In this document: positions 44,146-55,809 of the stretch, piece by piece | Numbering within the stretch: the first letter of the stretch is position 1 | Layout of the letters: the number at the start of each line of letters is the position of its first letter | From: Pseudomonadota bacterium | GTDB lineage: Bacteria > Pseudomonadota > Alphaproteobacteria > Micavibrionales > UBA2020 | Reading direction: 5' to 3' | Assembly: GCA_021849295.1 (NCBI GenBank) | Contig: JAJZTA010000005.1 | Coordinates: forward strand, 339-64,338 | Length of the DNA stretch: 64,000 bases | The notes under the pieces: model-generated | Database searches by the model: none | The model's input: only the letters and a program-made list of their open reading frames with translations | What the model was told of the DNA's origin: nothing | Translations under genes and position numbers: made by a program

Positions 44146-44916
44146 TCAGGGCATGAATTGTTCTTTGATGATCCGTTCGGCGAGATTCATCTCGGGGTCG
44201 AAGAGCAGGGAGATCTCGATGGCCTTGTCGCGCCAGATCTCGACGCTCTCGACGTCGCGGACCTCGGTGAAGTCGGCGACGGCGGCGACCGGACGCTTGT
44301 CCGCGTCGAGCACGTCGAGCCGGATGCGCGAGGAGAGGGGCAAAAGCGCGCCGCGCCAGCGGCGGGGACGGAACGGGCTGAGCGGCGTCAGGGCCATGAT
44401 GCCCGCGCCGAGCGGGATGATCGGCCCGTGGGCGGCGAGGTTGTAGGCGGTCGAGCCCGCGGGCGTGGCGACGATGATGCCGTCGCCGCTGAGCTCCTCG
44501 AGCCGCACCACGCCGTCGACGGTGATGCGGAGCTTCGCCGTCTGGTGGGTTTCGCGCAGGAGCGAAACCTCGTTGATGGCGAGCGCGGCGTGGGTTTCGC
44601 CGTTCGTCGTCCTGGCGCGCATGTGCAGCGGGTTGATGCGCACGGTATGGGCCTTGGCGAGGCGCGCCGCGAGGCCGTCCGCGCGGTATTCGTTGAGCAG
44701 AAAGCCGACCGAGCCGCGGTTCATGCCGAAGACGGGCTTTCTGTGGCGGATGCTGTCGTGCAGCGCGCGCAGCATCAGCCCGTCGCCGCCGCAGGCGACG
44801 ATGACGTCGGCCTCTTCCAAAGGCACGTCGCCGAATTCCGCGACCAGCGGGTCGCGTCCCGCGGTGGCCTTCTCCGTGTCGGCGGGATAAAAGTGAATTT
44901 TCATGGGCTCTATCAT
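44146..44916 (-). CDS. nadK: NAD kinase
   Basis: This 256-residue enzyme phosphorylates NAD to NADP. The ATP/NAD motif [13 protein letters not shown], the [10 protein letters not shown] stretch and [22 protein letters not shown] are diagnostic. The gene starts one base after the thiD stop (ATG 44916), or possibly four codons later at 44904. It is last in the glmM-thiD-nadK unit. Confidence 0.94.
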   Translation of the reverse strand: MIEPMKIHFYPADTEKATAGRDPLVAEFGDVPLEEADVIVACGGDGLMLRALHDSIRHRKPVFGMNRGSVGFLLNEYRADGLAARLAKAHTVRINPLHMRARTTNGETHAALAINEVSLLRETHQTAKLRITVDGVVRLEELSGDGIIVATPAGSTAYNLAAHGPIIPLGAGIMALTPLSPFRPRRWRGALLPLSSRIRLDVLDADKRPVAAVADFTEVRDVESVEIWRDKAIEISLLFDPEMNLAERIIKEQFMP

Positions 44917-44917
44917 G

Positions 44918-45784
44918 TCAGGCTTTCGCCGCTTTGGAAAGGGCGGCGTTTTCGAGCGCAAAGCAGTGATCGAGCGGTTTTGCGCCTTTTTCGCCGCCCT
45001 GGATATGCGCCGCCGCGCCGTGCAGGAAGGAGATGCCGCGCTGGGCGGCGAAGGGCAGCTCCATGCCCTGCGCGAGGCTGATGGCGACGGCGGAGGCGAG
45101 CGTCGAGCCGAGCCCGAGCGTGCGCGTCGCGTCGAGCGCGGGCATCTCGTAGGTTTTTTCGCCGCTGTCGCTGGCCAGCAGGTAGAGGGTCTTTTCGCCG
45201 CCGGCAAGCGCGACCGTGCCCGCTTTCAGCAGCACGGCCTCCGCGCCGAGCGTGCGCATCATGTCGGCGGCGCGGCTCATGTCGCTCCGGTCGCGGATCT
45301 TCATGCCGGTGAGCAGCTCCGCCTCGCGCAACGAGGGCGTCAGCACGGTGGCGCGGACGAACAGGCGGCGCTTGAGCTGCGCGATCGTCTCCTCGTCCAT
45401 GATCTGCTCGCGCATCGACGCGCTGGCGCTGCGCACGAGGATCGCGGGGTCGACGACGACGGGAATGTCCGCGTCGCGGTATTGGTCGAGGACGCCGGCG
45501 ACGGCCTCGATGATGCCCGCGTTGACCAGCGTGCCGGTCTTGATCGCGCCGTCGCCCTCCTCCATGCCGAGGCTGGGGTCTTCGAGCGCGACGCGCATCT
45601 GCTGTTCGACGAACCACGGCTCCATGGCTTCGATGTGCGCGACGCCCTTGGTGTTTTGCGCGCCGACGGCCGCGGCGGCGGTCATGGCGTAGCCGCCGAG
45701 CGCGGACACGGTCTTGATGTCGGCCTGCAGGCCGCCCGCGCCGCTGGAATCGGATTTGCCGATGCTGAGGACTTTTCCCGCCAT
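44918..45784 (-). CDS. thiD: Hydroxymethylpyrimidine/phosphomethylpyrimidine kinase family protein
   Basis: This is a 288-residue ribokinase-like kinase of the thiamin pathway. [20 protein letters not shown] at the N-terminus and [30 protein letters not shown] and AVLLKAG are ThiD features. The usual anion-hole motif GTGCT (or GTGDT) near residue 235 reads GLGST here, changing two normally conserved positions. That could alter activity or substrate, so a true ThiD role is not assured. It lies between glmM and nadK in one operon. Confidence 0.85.
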   Translation of the reverse strand: MAGKVLSIGKSDSSGAGGLQADIKTVSALGGYAMTAAAAVGAQNTKGVAHIEAMEPWFVEQQMRVALEDPSLGMEEGDGAIKTGTLVNAGIIEAVAGVLDQYRDADIPVVVDPAILVRSASASMREQIMDEETIAQLKRRLFVRATVLTPSLREAELLTGMKIRDRSDMSRAADMMRTLGAEAVLLKAGTVALAGGEKTLYLLASDSGEKTYEMPALDATRTLGLGSTLASAVAISLAQGMELPFAAQRGISFLHGAAAHIQGGEKGAKPLDHCFALENAALSKAAKA

Positions 45785-45810
45785 TGTTTTTAAAGCCTTT
45801 CGCCCGGATT

Positions 45811-47220
<1,410 letters not shown>

Positions 47221-47370
47221 ATGACGTCCTTTTTAAATTCCGCGATCTGCGGGCGCTGCGATGGTAAAGAGTAGCAATCCCGCACCCTGCGGGAGAAATC
47301 AACTCATATTACAAATCTTGACAGGAGTTGGCGCGGGGCAAGGGCGATTTCGCGAGCATATTGTTTCCTA

Positions 47371-47402
47371 TTGACAAAATCCTCATCTTTATATCCCATA
47401 AC
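47371..47402 (+). promoter_or_regulatory. Possible promoter of the 70-residue membrane protein
   Basis: A perfect -35 box TTGACA (47371-47376) is followed by AT-rich sequence, but the best -10 (CATAAC) is 20 bases away, so the match is partial. It lies in an otherwise featureless 285-bp gap between glmM and the small gene. Confidence 0.3.
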
Positions 47403-47505
47403 ATTAAATTAGCATTTAACAGAGTTGTGTTCGCTGTCCGAATCGGATAGCTTCGCGCGAAGTATTATAGAAATCATCAAACATACCCCCTGAAGGAGAA
47501 AGACG

Positions 47506-47718
47506 ATGAAAAAGATAAGCGACGGATTTTTGACCAAGGCTTTTGCTGCGGCTTGCGTGACGGGTGCGGCTTCGGTCGTGGGCGTGGGCGTCGGCCTGAC
47601 GGTCGCGCCGGTGGCGCTGCCGGTGGCCGCGGGCGTGCTCGCCGGTTCCGCCGTTGTCGCCGGAGCGTCCGGCGTGACGATGCTGGGCCGCTTTATGAGA
47701 GACTTCTGGCACTACTAA
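47506..47718 (+). CDS. Small hydrophobic protein with two membrane segments
   Basis: This is a 70-residue protein rich in Ala, Val and Gly. It has two hydrophobic helices (AAACVTGAASVVGVGVGL and VALPVAAGVLAGSAVVAGA) separated by a proline and ends in a basic-aromatic tail (GRFMRDFWHY). AAGGAG seven bases before the ATG supports it as a gene. It sits on the opposite strand between ftsH and glmM, where folP would be expected. Function is unknown; a small holin-like or stress peptide is possible. Confidence 0.6.
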   Translation: MKKISDGFLTKAFAAACVTGAASVVGVGVGLTVAPVALPVAAGVLAGSAVVAGASGVTMLGRFMRDFWHY

Positions 47719-47766
47719 GCCGCTGTCCGGCGCGCACGCGTCAGGCGCCCTTCGGCGAAATAAAAA

Positions 47767-49722
<1,956 letters not shown>

Positions 49723-49837
49723 ATGTACCCCTTATCTCTTAATTATAAGGTGTTTTATACCAATAATCTATTATAGTCACCTGACATGCCGTTTTCCCTA
49801 TCATGCTGTCCGGAAAATATCCAGCGCGATAAAGGCG

Positions 49838-50866
49838 TTATGCGGTTTCGCGGCGCGGCATTATTTCCGTCCGGTTTTCGGAACGGTTTTCCGGACTGAT
49901 GCCGACGATGCCGTTTTTGTTGCGCCCGATCCTGCAGCCGGCGAGAGTCTGGCCTTTAAAGCCGTCTTCCAGCAGATTGAGTCGCGCGCGCTCGGTTTTG
50001 TCGAAGCCTGCGGGGTAGGGTTGCGGGGCGACGGCGCCGAGCGCCAGCCCGAGCACCCGCCGCTGGATGTCGCGGGGATAGCGTTTCCATTTTTCGACGT
50101 CGAGCGCCGCGCCGTCTTCATCCGCCGTCACGCAGGTTTCATAAGCCTGGGCGGCGTAATATTGCAGCGCGTCTTTCGCATCGCCGAGTTTGCCAAGCGT
50201 GCGCGCGAGGCGCTCCGGCGTCAGGCCTTCGGCGGCGAGCAATTCCTCGAAGGCGCGCAGCTTCACGCGCAGGTATTTGTCGCATTTGTTGGAGGGGTCT
50301 TCGATCCATTTTACGCCGTATTTTGCGCAGGTGGCGCGCAGGCTTGCGCGCGAAAAACCCAATAACGGCCGGATGATTTTGATGCCGTCCGCGTCCCGCG
50401 CGTCTTCGATGCCCGAGAGGCCGTCAAGCCCGCTGCCGTGGGCGAGGCGCATCCAGAAGGTTTCGATCTGGTCTTCGAGGTTCTGCGCGACGGCGAGTGT
50501 TGCGATGCCGTGGCGGCGGCAGGCTTGGCAGAGCAGAGCGTAGCGCGCCGCGCGGGCGCGTTCCTGAATATGCGTTGCGGGCTTTTCGCCGTCCCATGCC
50601 AGAATCTCGTGGGCGATGCCGCGCGCCGAGAGAACGTCGTGCACATGCCGCGCTTCGGCGGCCGCTTCGGGGCGCAGGCGGTGGTCGACGGTGAAGGCGT
50701 GGAGTTCCACGCCGCGGGGGTTCGCCCAGTCCCGCAGCAGCAGTGCGAGCGCCATGCTGTCGCCTCCGCCGGAGACGGCGATGGCGATTTTTTGCGCCGT
50801 GCCGGCGTCAAGAGCGGCGAGCGCGGCGGCGAAGTCTTCCGGCGGTAGAGGCTGTTCTGTTGTCAT
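49838..50866 (-). CDS. tilS: tRNA(Ile)-lysidine synthase
   Basis: This 342-residue enzyme modifies the wobble C of tRNA-Ile2 to lysidine, allowing AUA decoding. The PP-loop motif IAVSGGGDSMALALLLRD lies near the N-terminus. Also visible are DHRLRPEAAAEARHV and RPLLGFSRASLRA, common in TilS. Length is typical of the alphaproteobacterial form. AAGG lies four bases before the ATG. ftsH follows 115 bp downstream on the same strand. Confidence 0.93.
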   Translation of the reverse strand: MTTEQPLPPEDFAAALAALDAGTAQKIAIAVSGGGDSMALALLLRDWANPRGVELHAFTVDHRLRPEAAAEARHVHDVLSARGIAHEILAWDGEKPATHIQERARAARYALLCQACRRHGIATLAVAQNLEDQIETFWMRLAHGSGLDGLSGIEDARDADGIKIIRPLLGFSRASLRATCAKYGVKWIEDPSNKCDKYLRVKLRAFEELLAAEGLTPERLARTLGKLGDAKDALQYYAAQAYETCVTADEDGAALDVEKWKRYPRDIQRRVLGLALGAVAPQPYPAGFDKTERARLNLLEDGFKGQTLAGCRIGRNKNGIVGISPENRSENRTEIMPRRETA

Positions 50867-50948
50867 CAGGCCTTCATGTCACCCGAAACGCATGCGCGTT
50901 TCAACAGGTTTTTGGCATTTCGGCGGGTTTTTCGGCGTCTCGAAAGGC

Positions 50949-51212
50949 TTATTGCAGGGTGTTTTTGGGGCCGTCCGCCGGTTTGGCCGCCATGGCGACT
51001 CGGATGGCCTGATCGGCTTGCAGCTCTTTCGAGGCATATTGCAGGGCCTGCGGGTTTTGCCGCACGGCGGCGAAGACGATGCTCCGGCTGGCGCGCAGCT
51101 CGGCGGGAATGTCTTTGAGGGTCAGCCCGTCTTTCTTGACGCTTTTCAAGGCCCGGTTATAGATGGCGTAGGGGAAAGACGACTTGTTCCTGAAACTATC
51201 CCTGAGGCGCAT
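50949..51212 (-). CDS. Small DUF4116 repeat protein
   Basis: This is an 87-residue protein. The segment RSIVFAAVRQNPQALQYASKELQ is one unit of the 25-residue repeat (DUF4116) found about 27 times in the adjacent large gene; a second, poorer unit follows and the N-terminus is basic. AAAGGA lies before the ATG at 51212, preferred to an upstream Met at 51233. It may be a small functional protein or a decayed copy of the large gene. It lies in the same direction, 102 bp downstream of it. Confidence 0.6.
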   Translation of the reverse strand: MRLRDSFRNKSSFPYAIYNRALKSVKKDGLTLKDIPAELRASRSIVFAAVRQNPQALQYASKELQADQAIRVAMAAKPADGPKNTLQ

Positions 51213-51313
51213 CGTCCGGTTTCCTTTCCGCAAGAGGTGACTTCCTACCTTGGATTATAGCTAGCAGTTATTAACGTTATATTAACAATTGCGTTCCCAA
51301 GGGCGAATTTTCC

Positions 51314-54300
51314 TCAAAGACCGGGGCGTTGCGTCTTTTGCACCGACGCCGTAGCGGCGACGGCGGCCGCGGCGGGCGTTTTTTCGGAGGGCGGCAGGGC
51401 TTTTCTGCGTTTTCTCTCGTTGAAGATTTTGGTCAGTTCCTGTTCTGAAACGCTGGTGCGCCCCTTGTAGCCGCTGTTGTAGCCGCCGCCGCCTTCGTTT
51501 TCGTGGCCGGGCTGCACCGCGTGCGCGAGGCCGATGCTGCCGATCGGGAAGCAGATTTGCTCGCTGCGGATGTCCTCGAAGCTGCAGATTTCCCTGTTCA
51601 CCATGCTGTGCAGGGCGTTGTAGGCGATCTGTCCCTGATAGGAGATGCGCAGGCCCTCGTCGTAATAATCCTTGAAGAAGTTCCTGCGGCTGCGGTCGAA
51701 GCCCCAGAGCTGGTTTTCCATGCAGGTGGAGTTCTCGCCCGAGCCGCCGATCAGCAGGCCGTAGTCGCCGAGCATCTTCTGCACCTTCTCGCCCTCGATG
51801 TCGAGGTGGGCGTGGTCGAGGTCGGCGAAGAAGCTCTGGTCGTAGTCGCCCTGCAGCGGGATGAGGATCTTCGCGGCGTCCACCTGCAGCCAGACGACGC
51901 CCGAATAGCCGCTGCGCCAGTCCTTTTTTGTTTCGGTGCGGTTGTAGAGCTCCTCGTTGATGTATTCGGGGATGGAGCAGAGGTCCTTGAGATGCACGTT
52001 CGGGAGCTCTTCGTCGTCGAGGACGGCCTCGAGCCAGGCGAACTGCTTTGCCGTCAGGCGGCGCGAGTCGACCCACAGGTCGACGTCGGCCTTGGCGTGG
52101 CGGCGGCCCGCCTCGCGGACGTTTTCGATGTATTCTTCCGGCAGCGGCATGCGGATGGAGCCGTCTTCCGGATCGGGCTTCGGCGGGATGTCGAGGTTGA
52201 TCCACATGAAGTTGAGGCATTGCTTTTTCGGCGTCGACTGGCGTTCCTTCTCCTGTGCGACGAGCTTGGCGATGTCTTTGTCCTTTTGCAGCTTCTCCGC
52301 CGCGTATTTCACCGCGCGCCAGTTTTGCCTGATGGCGGTCTCGACGAGGCCGCGGTCTTTTTGCAGCTCTTTGGAGGCGTATTTCAGCGCCATGCCGTTT
52401 TGCGCGACGGCGGGCATCATGACGTCGCGGCTTTCTCTGGCTTTTCCCGACGCCCGCTTGATCATGGAGACGTTTTTGCCGATGGCGGTGCGGATGATCT
52501 CGGGGTCGCCCTGCAGATTTTCGGAGGCGTATTCCAGAGCCTGCCCGCTCCGCTTCACGGCGGCGAGCACGACGTCGCGGTCGTTGCACAGCTCTTTCGA
52601 GGCGTAGCTTAAGGCCTGCCAGTCCTGTTCTATGGCGACGAGCATGATGTCCTTGTCGTTTTTGAGGTCCGGGTTTATGTCGGTGAGCGCCTGCCAGTCT
52701 TTTTTGACGGCGATCAGGGCGAGTTCCTTGTCTTTTCGCAGCTCCGGCGACGCGTAGGTGAGGGCGCGGCCGGCCTTTTCGACGGCGGCGCGCACGATGT
52801 CGCGGTCGTTTTGCAGCTCTGCGGAGGCATAGCGCAGCGCCATGCCGTTCTGCGCCACCGCGGCCATGAGGATCTCGCGGTTGCCGCGCATATCCGGCGC
52901 GTAGTCGAGGGCCTGCCAGTTTTGTTTGACCGCCAGCAGGACGAGTTCCGGATCCTTGCACAATTCTTCGGAGGCGTGACGCAGCGCCTTCCAGTTGCTC
53001 TCGACGGCCTTCCACATGATCTTGCGGTCGTTTTTCATGTCGTCGGACAGATAGGCGATCGCCTCGCCGTTCTGCGCGAGCGCGGCGGTGACGATGTCGG
53101 AGTTGCCTCTCAGCCGCTCCGAGGCATGCTGCAGCGCCTTCCCGTCTTTCGTGACCGCCTGCATGACGAGGCCGAAGTCGTCCTTCAGCCGTTCCGACGC
53201 ATAGTAGAGCGTCGCGCCGTTTTGTTGGAGGGCGGTCGAGATGATGTCGCGGTTGTCTCTGATTTCCCGCGGCAAATCATCAAGCGTCTGCCAGTCTTTC
53301 TTGACGGAGATCATGGCGAGTTCGGGGTCCTTTTTCAGCGTGTCGGAGGCATAGGCGATCGCGCTGCCGTTTTGCGCGAGCGCGGTCAGGACGATGTCGC
53401 GGTTGTTGCGTACGTTCTTGCCGGCATAGGCGAGCGCGCTGCCGTTCTGCTTGACGGCGATCATGGCGAGTTCGGCGTCGTCGCGCAGCGCGTCGGAGGC
53501 ATAGCGCAGCAACTGCCAGCTTTCTTTGACGGCGGTGAAGACGATATCGCGGTCGGCGCACGCGGTCTGTCCCGCATAATGCAGCGCCGTGCCGTCCTGC
53601 CCGACGGCCGCTCTGACGATTTCAAGGTCGTTGCGCAGTCTGTCGGACGCATAGGCGAGCGCGCTGCCGGACTTTTTAACGGCGGTCAGGACAAGGCCGC
53701 TATTGTCGCGCAGCCTGTCGGACGCATGGGAGAGTGCGCTGGCGTTCTGTTCCACGGCCGCCTTGACGACGTCGAGGGTGTTGCGCGTTTTCTCGCCGGT
53801 ATAGGAGAGCATCTGCCAGTCGTTCCTGACGGCGATCAGGGCGAGTTCGGGGTCGTCGCGCAGCGCATCGGAGGCGTAGCGGAACGCCCGCGGGTCTTTC
53901 TCCATGGCGGCGAGGATGATCTCGCGGTTGTCGCGCGTTTTCTCGCCGGCATAGTAAAGCGCAGTGGCGGATTGCGCGATGGCGGCCGCGGCGATCTCGG
54001 GGTTGTCTTTTATATCGCCCTTCAGGCTTTGGAGCGCCTGCCAGTTCTGGGTGACGGCGGCGAGGGCGACGACGGGGTTGTTGCGCAGATTTTTCGAGGC
54101 ATAATGCAGCGTCCGTCCGTCTTTTTTGACGGCGGCGAGGACGATGTCGAAGTTTTCGCGCAGCGTTTTGGACGCATAGGCGAGCGCGCGGCCGTCCTGC
54201 TCCACGGCAGCCATGACGATCTCGCGGTCGTCTTTGAAGGCAGGGGAGACGTTGACGAGGGCTTGCCAGTCCTTCTTGACGGCCGCTAAAACGCGGGCGC

Positions 54301-54352
54301 GTTCCTGGGGGTCTGGTTTCGGGGTACGGTTGAAGATATGGCCAAGGGACAT
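51314..54352 (-). CDS. Large DUF4116-repeat protein with C-terminal toxin-type glycosyltransferase-like domain
   Basis: This is a 1,012-residue protein without a signal peptide. Residues 20 to about 705 form some 27 tandem units of 25 residues with the pattern (D/N)xEIVxxAVxxxxxALxYAS. After a short charged linker (QEKERQSTPKKQ) a domain of about 230 residues starts with LNFMWINLDIPP and PLPEEYIENV. It contains DVDLWVDSRRL, DAAKILIPLQGDYDQ and ADLDHAHLD (DxD at 51815-51823). This order resembles GT-A enzymes of the TcdA/TcdB and GT32 type. The last 80 residues are Gly/Lys-rich. I infer a repeat-tethered glycosyltransferase, perhaps an effector. The start at 54352 has GAAGGGAATC upstream; 54370 is an alternative. 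Confidence 0.7.
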   Translation of the reverse strand: MSLGHIFNRTPKPDPQERARVLAAVKKDWQALVNVSPAFKDDREIVMAAVEQDGRALAYASKTLRENFDIVLAAVKKDGRTLHYASKNLRNNPVVALAAVTQNWQALQSLKGDIKDNPEIAAAAIAQSATALYYAGEKTRDNREIILAAMEKDPRAFRYASDALRDDPELALIAVRNDWQMLSYTGEKTRNTLDVVKAAVEQNASALSHASDRLRDNSGLVLTAVKKSGSALAYASDRLRNDLEIVRAAVGQDGTALHYAGQTACADRDIVFTAVKESWQLLRYASDALRDDAELAMIAVKQNGSALAYAGKNVRNNRDIVLTALAQNGSAIAYASDTLKKDPELAMISVKKDWQTLDDLPREIRDNRDIISTALQQNGATLYYASERLKDDFGLVMQAVTKDGKALQHASERLRGNSDIVTAALAQNGEAIAYLSDDMKNDRKIMWKAVESNWKALRHASEELCKDPELVLLAVKQNWQALDYAPDMRGNREILMAAVAQNGMALRYASAELQNDRDIVRAAVEKAGRALTYASPELRKDKELALIAVKKDWQALTDINPDLKNDKDIMLVAIEQDWQALSYASKELCNDRDVVLAAVKRSGQALEYASENLQGDPEIIRTAIGKNVSMIKRASGKARESRDVMMPAVAQNGMALKYASKELQKDRGLVETAIRQNWRAVKYAAEKLQKDKDIAKLVAQEKERQSTPKKQCLNFMWINLDIPPKPDPEDGSIRMPLPEEYIENVREAGRRHAKADVDLWVDSRRLTAKQFAWLEAVLDDEELPNVHLKDLCSIPEYINEELYNRTETKKDWRSGYSGVVWLQVDAAKILIPLQGDYDQSFFADLDHAHLDIEGEKVQKMLGDYGLLIGGSGENSTCMENQLWGFDRSRRNFFKDYYDEGLRISYQGQIAYNALHSMVNREICSFEDIRSEQICFPIGSIGLAHAVQPGHENEGGGGYNSGYKGRTSVSEQELTKIFNERKRRKALPPSEKTPAAAAVAATASVQKTQRPGL

Positions 54353-54428
54353 GGCGCTGATTCCCTTCATAAAAATGGTTTTTTGAATGATTCTCGGGAT
54401 CTGTATCTCGAATCGTTATTTATATAGC

Positions 54429-54457
54429 AATCTATTATGGTCAATATATTATGTCAA
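54429..54457 (-). promoter_or_regulatory. Promoter of the large DUF4116 gene
   Basis: Read on the minus strand, TTGACA (54457-54452), a 17-bp spacer and TAGATT (54434-54429) lie about 75 bases before the start codon. A second TTGACC overlaps the spacer. The region is strikingly AT-rich (54380-54500) against GC-rich genes on both sides. Confidence 0.6.
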
Positions 54458-54556
54458 TGTAAAATAATGTGGGAAATAACTTTTTCAGGACAAGCAGCGA
54501 AACAATATGTCGCGCTCCGGCAGGGGGTACATTATGTATCGGCGCGCCTAAAAGGA

Positions 54557-54584
54557 ACGCCGGCAGGGGCAAGCCTGCCGGCGT
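54557..54584 (-). terminator. Intrinsic terminator of the ankyrin operon
   Basis: A perfect 11-bp stem (ACGCCGGCAGG/CCTGCCGGCGT) with a six-base loop is followed on the minus strand by TTCCTTTT. It lies 30 bases after the stop of the ankyrin gene ending at 54614 and separates that operon from the DUF4116 gene promoter. Confidence 0.72.
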
Positions 54585-54613
54585 CGCGATGTCGGGAAAA
54601 CGCCGCCCGCCCG

Positions 54614-55789
54614 TTAAGGTTTGGGCGGTTTCAGTTTGAATTTGGGCTTTTTGAGGCGGGCGGCGTCTTTCAGCTCCTGCTGCTTGCCGACCACGTTTTG
54701 GTGCCGTTGGTCCTCGACCGCCTTGGCGTGCTCTTCGGCGAGGCGCTGGCGCTTGACGCGCTCGGCCCTGACCATCTGCACGATGTTGTCGTGTCCCGCG
54801 TCGGCGGCGACGCGCACGACCGTCTGGCCTTGCCCGTTCTTGATATAGGTGTCGGCGCCCTTGTCGAGCAACAGTTGCGCGACCCGCGAGCCGCCGGTCA
54901 TGCCGCCCACTCTGTAGTCGTATGTCTGGTAAAGCGCGGCCGCCATCAGGGCGGTGTTGCCGCGGTTGTCCTGCGCGTTGATGGCGGCGTTGCGCTCGAG
55001 CAGGAGCTGCGCGACCTCCGGACGGTCGGCGCTGGCGGCGGACATCAGGGCCGTGGTGCCCTCGTTGTCCTTGGCGTTGACGTCGGCGCCGAGGTCGATC
55101 AGCGTCTTCATGGCGTCGGTGTTGCCGCTGCGCGCGGCCGACATCAGGACGGTCTTGCCCTGATTGTCCTTCACGTTGATGTCGGCGCCCTTGGTAATGA
55201 GTTCGCGCACGATGTCGACGTTGTTGCTGTCAGCGGCTTCCATCAGCGCCGTGCTGCCGTAGTTGTCCTTCCGGTTGACGTCGACGCTGCGGGCGAGCAG
55301 CGCCTGCGTGATCTTGAGGTTGCCGTTGCGCGCCGCGGACATCAGCGGCGTGGTGCCGCTGGTGTTTTTCACGTCCGGATCGGCGCCGTTGGCGAGCAGG
55401 ATCATGGCGCAGCTGTCCCATCCGGCGCGCGCGGCCTCGATCAGCGCGGTGTTGCCCTGCTCGTCCGTCGCGTTCGGGTCCGCCTTGTTGGCCAGCAGCA
55501 GCGCGACGATCTTCGGCTGCCCGCCGCGCGACGCCGCCATCAGCGCGGTGTCGCCGTTGCCGTCTTTCACGGTGACGTCGGCGCCCTTCTTGATGAGCAG
55601 CTTCGCGATGTCCTCATATCCGCACCGCGCCGCCACATGCAGAAGCGCGATGCCGTAGTCGTCCTTGCCGTTGGCGTCGGCGCCTTTGCTTAAGAGTTCG
55701 GTGACGGTCTGAAGATCGTTGTCTTCGACGGCGCGGGCCAGACGTGATGCCGGTGCGGATTTGCGGTTGAAATCGTTATCGAACGGCAT
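54614..55789 (-). CDS. Ankyrin-repeat protein 1
   Basis: This 391-residue protein is made of about ten ankyrin units of 33 residues (GADVNAKDNEGTTALMSAA pattern) from residue 18 to about 320. The ninth unit carries a ten-residue insertion (YQTYDYRVGGMTGG). A charged helix (RAERVKRQRLAEEHAKAVEDQR) and a basic proline tail KKPKFKLKPPKP follow. No signal peptide or membrane segment is present. It probably binds proteins; the partner is unknown. AAGGAG precedes the ATG. The upstream gene is a paralogue only 20 bases away with the same insertion site and the same tail. Confidence 0.87.
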   Translation of the reverse strand: MPFDNDFNRKSAPASRLARAVEDNDLQTVTELLSKGADANGKDDYGIALLHVAARCGYEDIAKLLIKKGADVTVKDGNGDTALMAASRGGQPKIVALLLANKADPNATDEQGNTALIEAARAGWDSCAMILLANGADPDVKNTSGTTPLMSAARNGNLKITQALLARSVDVNRKDNYGSTALMEAADSNNVDIVRELITKGADINVKDNQGKTVLMSAARSGNTDAMKTLIDLGADVNAKDNEGTTALMSAASADRPEVAQLLLERNAAINAQDNRGNTALMAAALYQTYDYRVGGMTGGSRVAQLLLDKGADTYIKNGQGQTVVRVAADAGHDNIVQMVRAERVKRQRLAEEHAKAVEDQRHQNVVGKQQELKDAARLKKPKFKLKPPKP

Positions 55790-55809
55790 GCGTTGCTCTC
55801 CTTCGGGGG

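Noticed and set aside
52300-54300. Regular 75-bp periodicity that might suggest a CRISPR-like or satellite array
   Set aside because: The period equals 25 codons and the repeats diverge at the DNA level while keeping a protein pattern, so it is the coding repeat of the DUF4116 protein.
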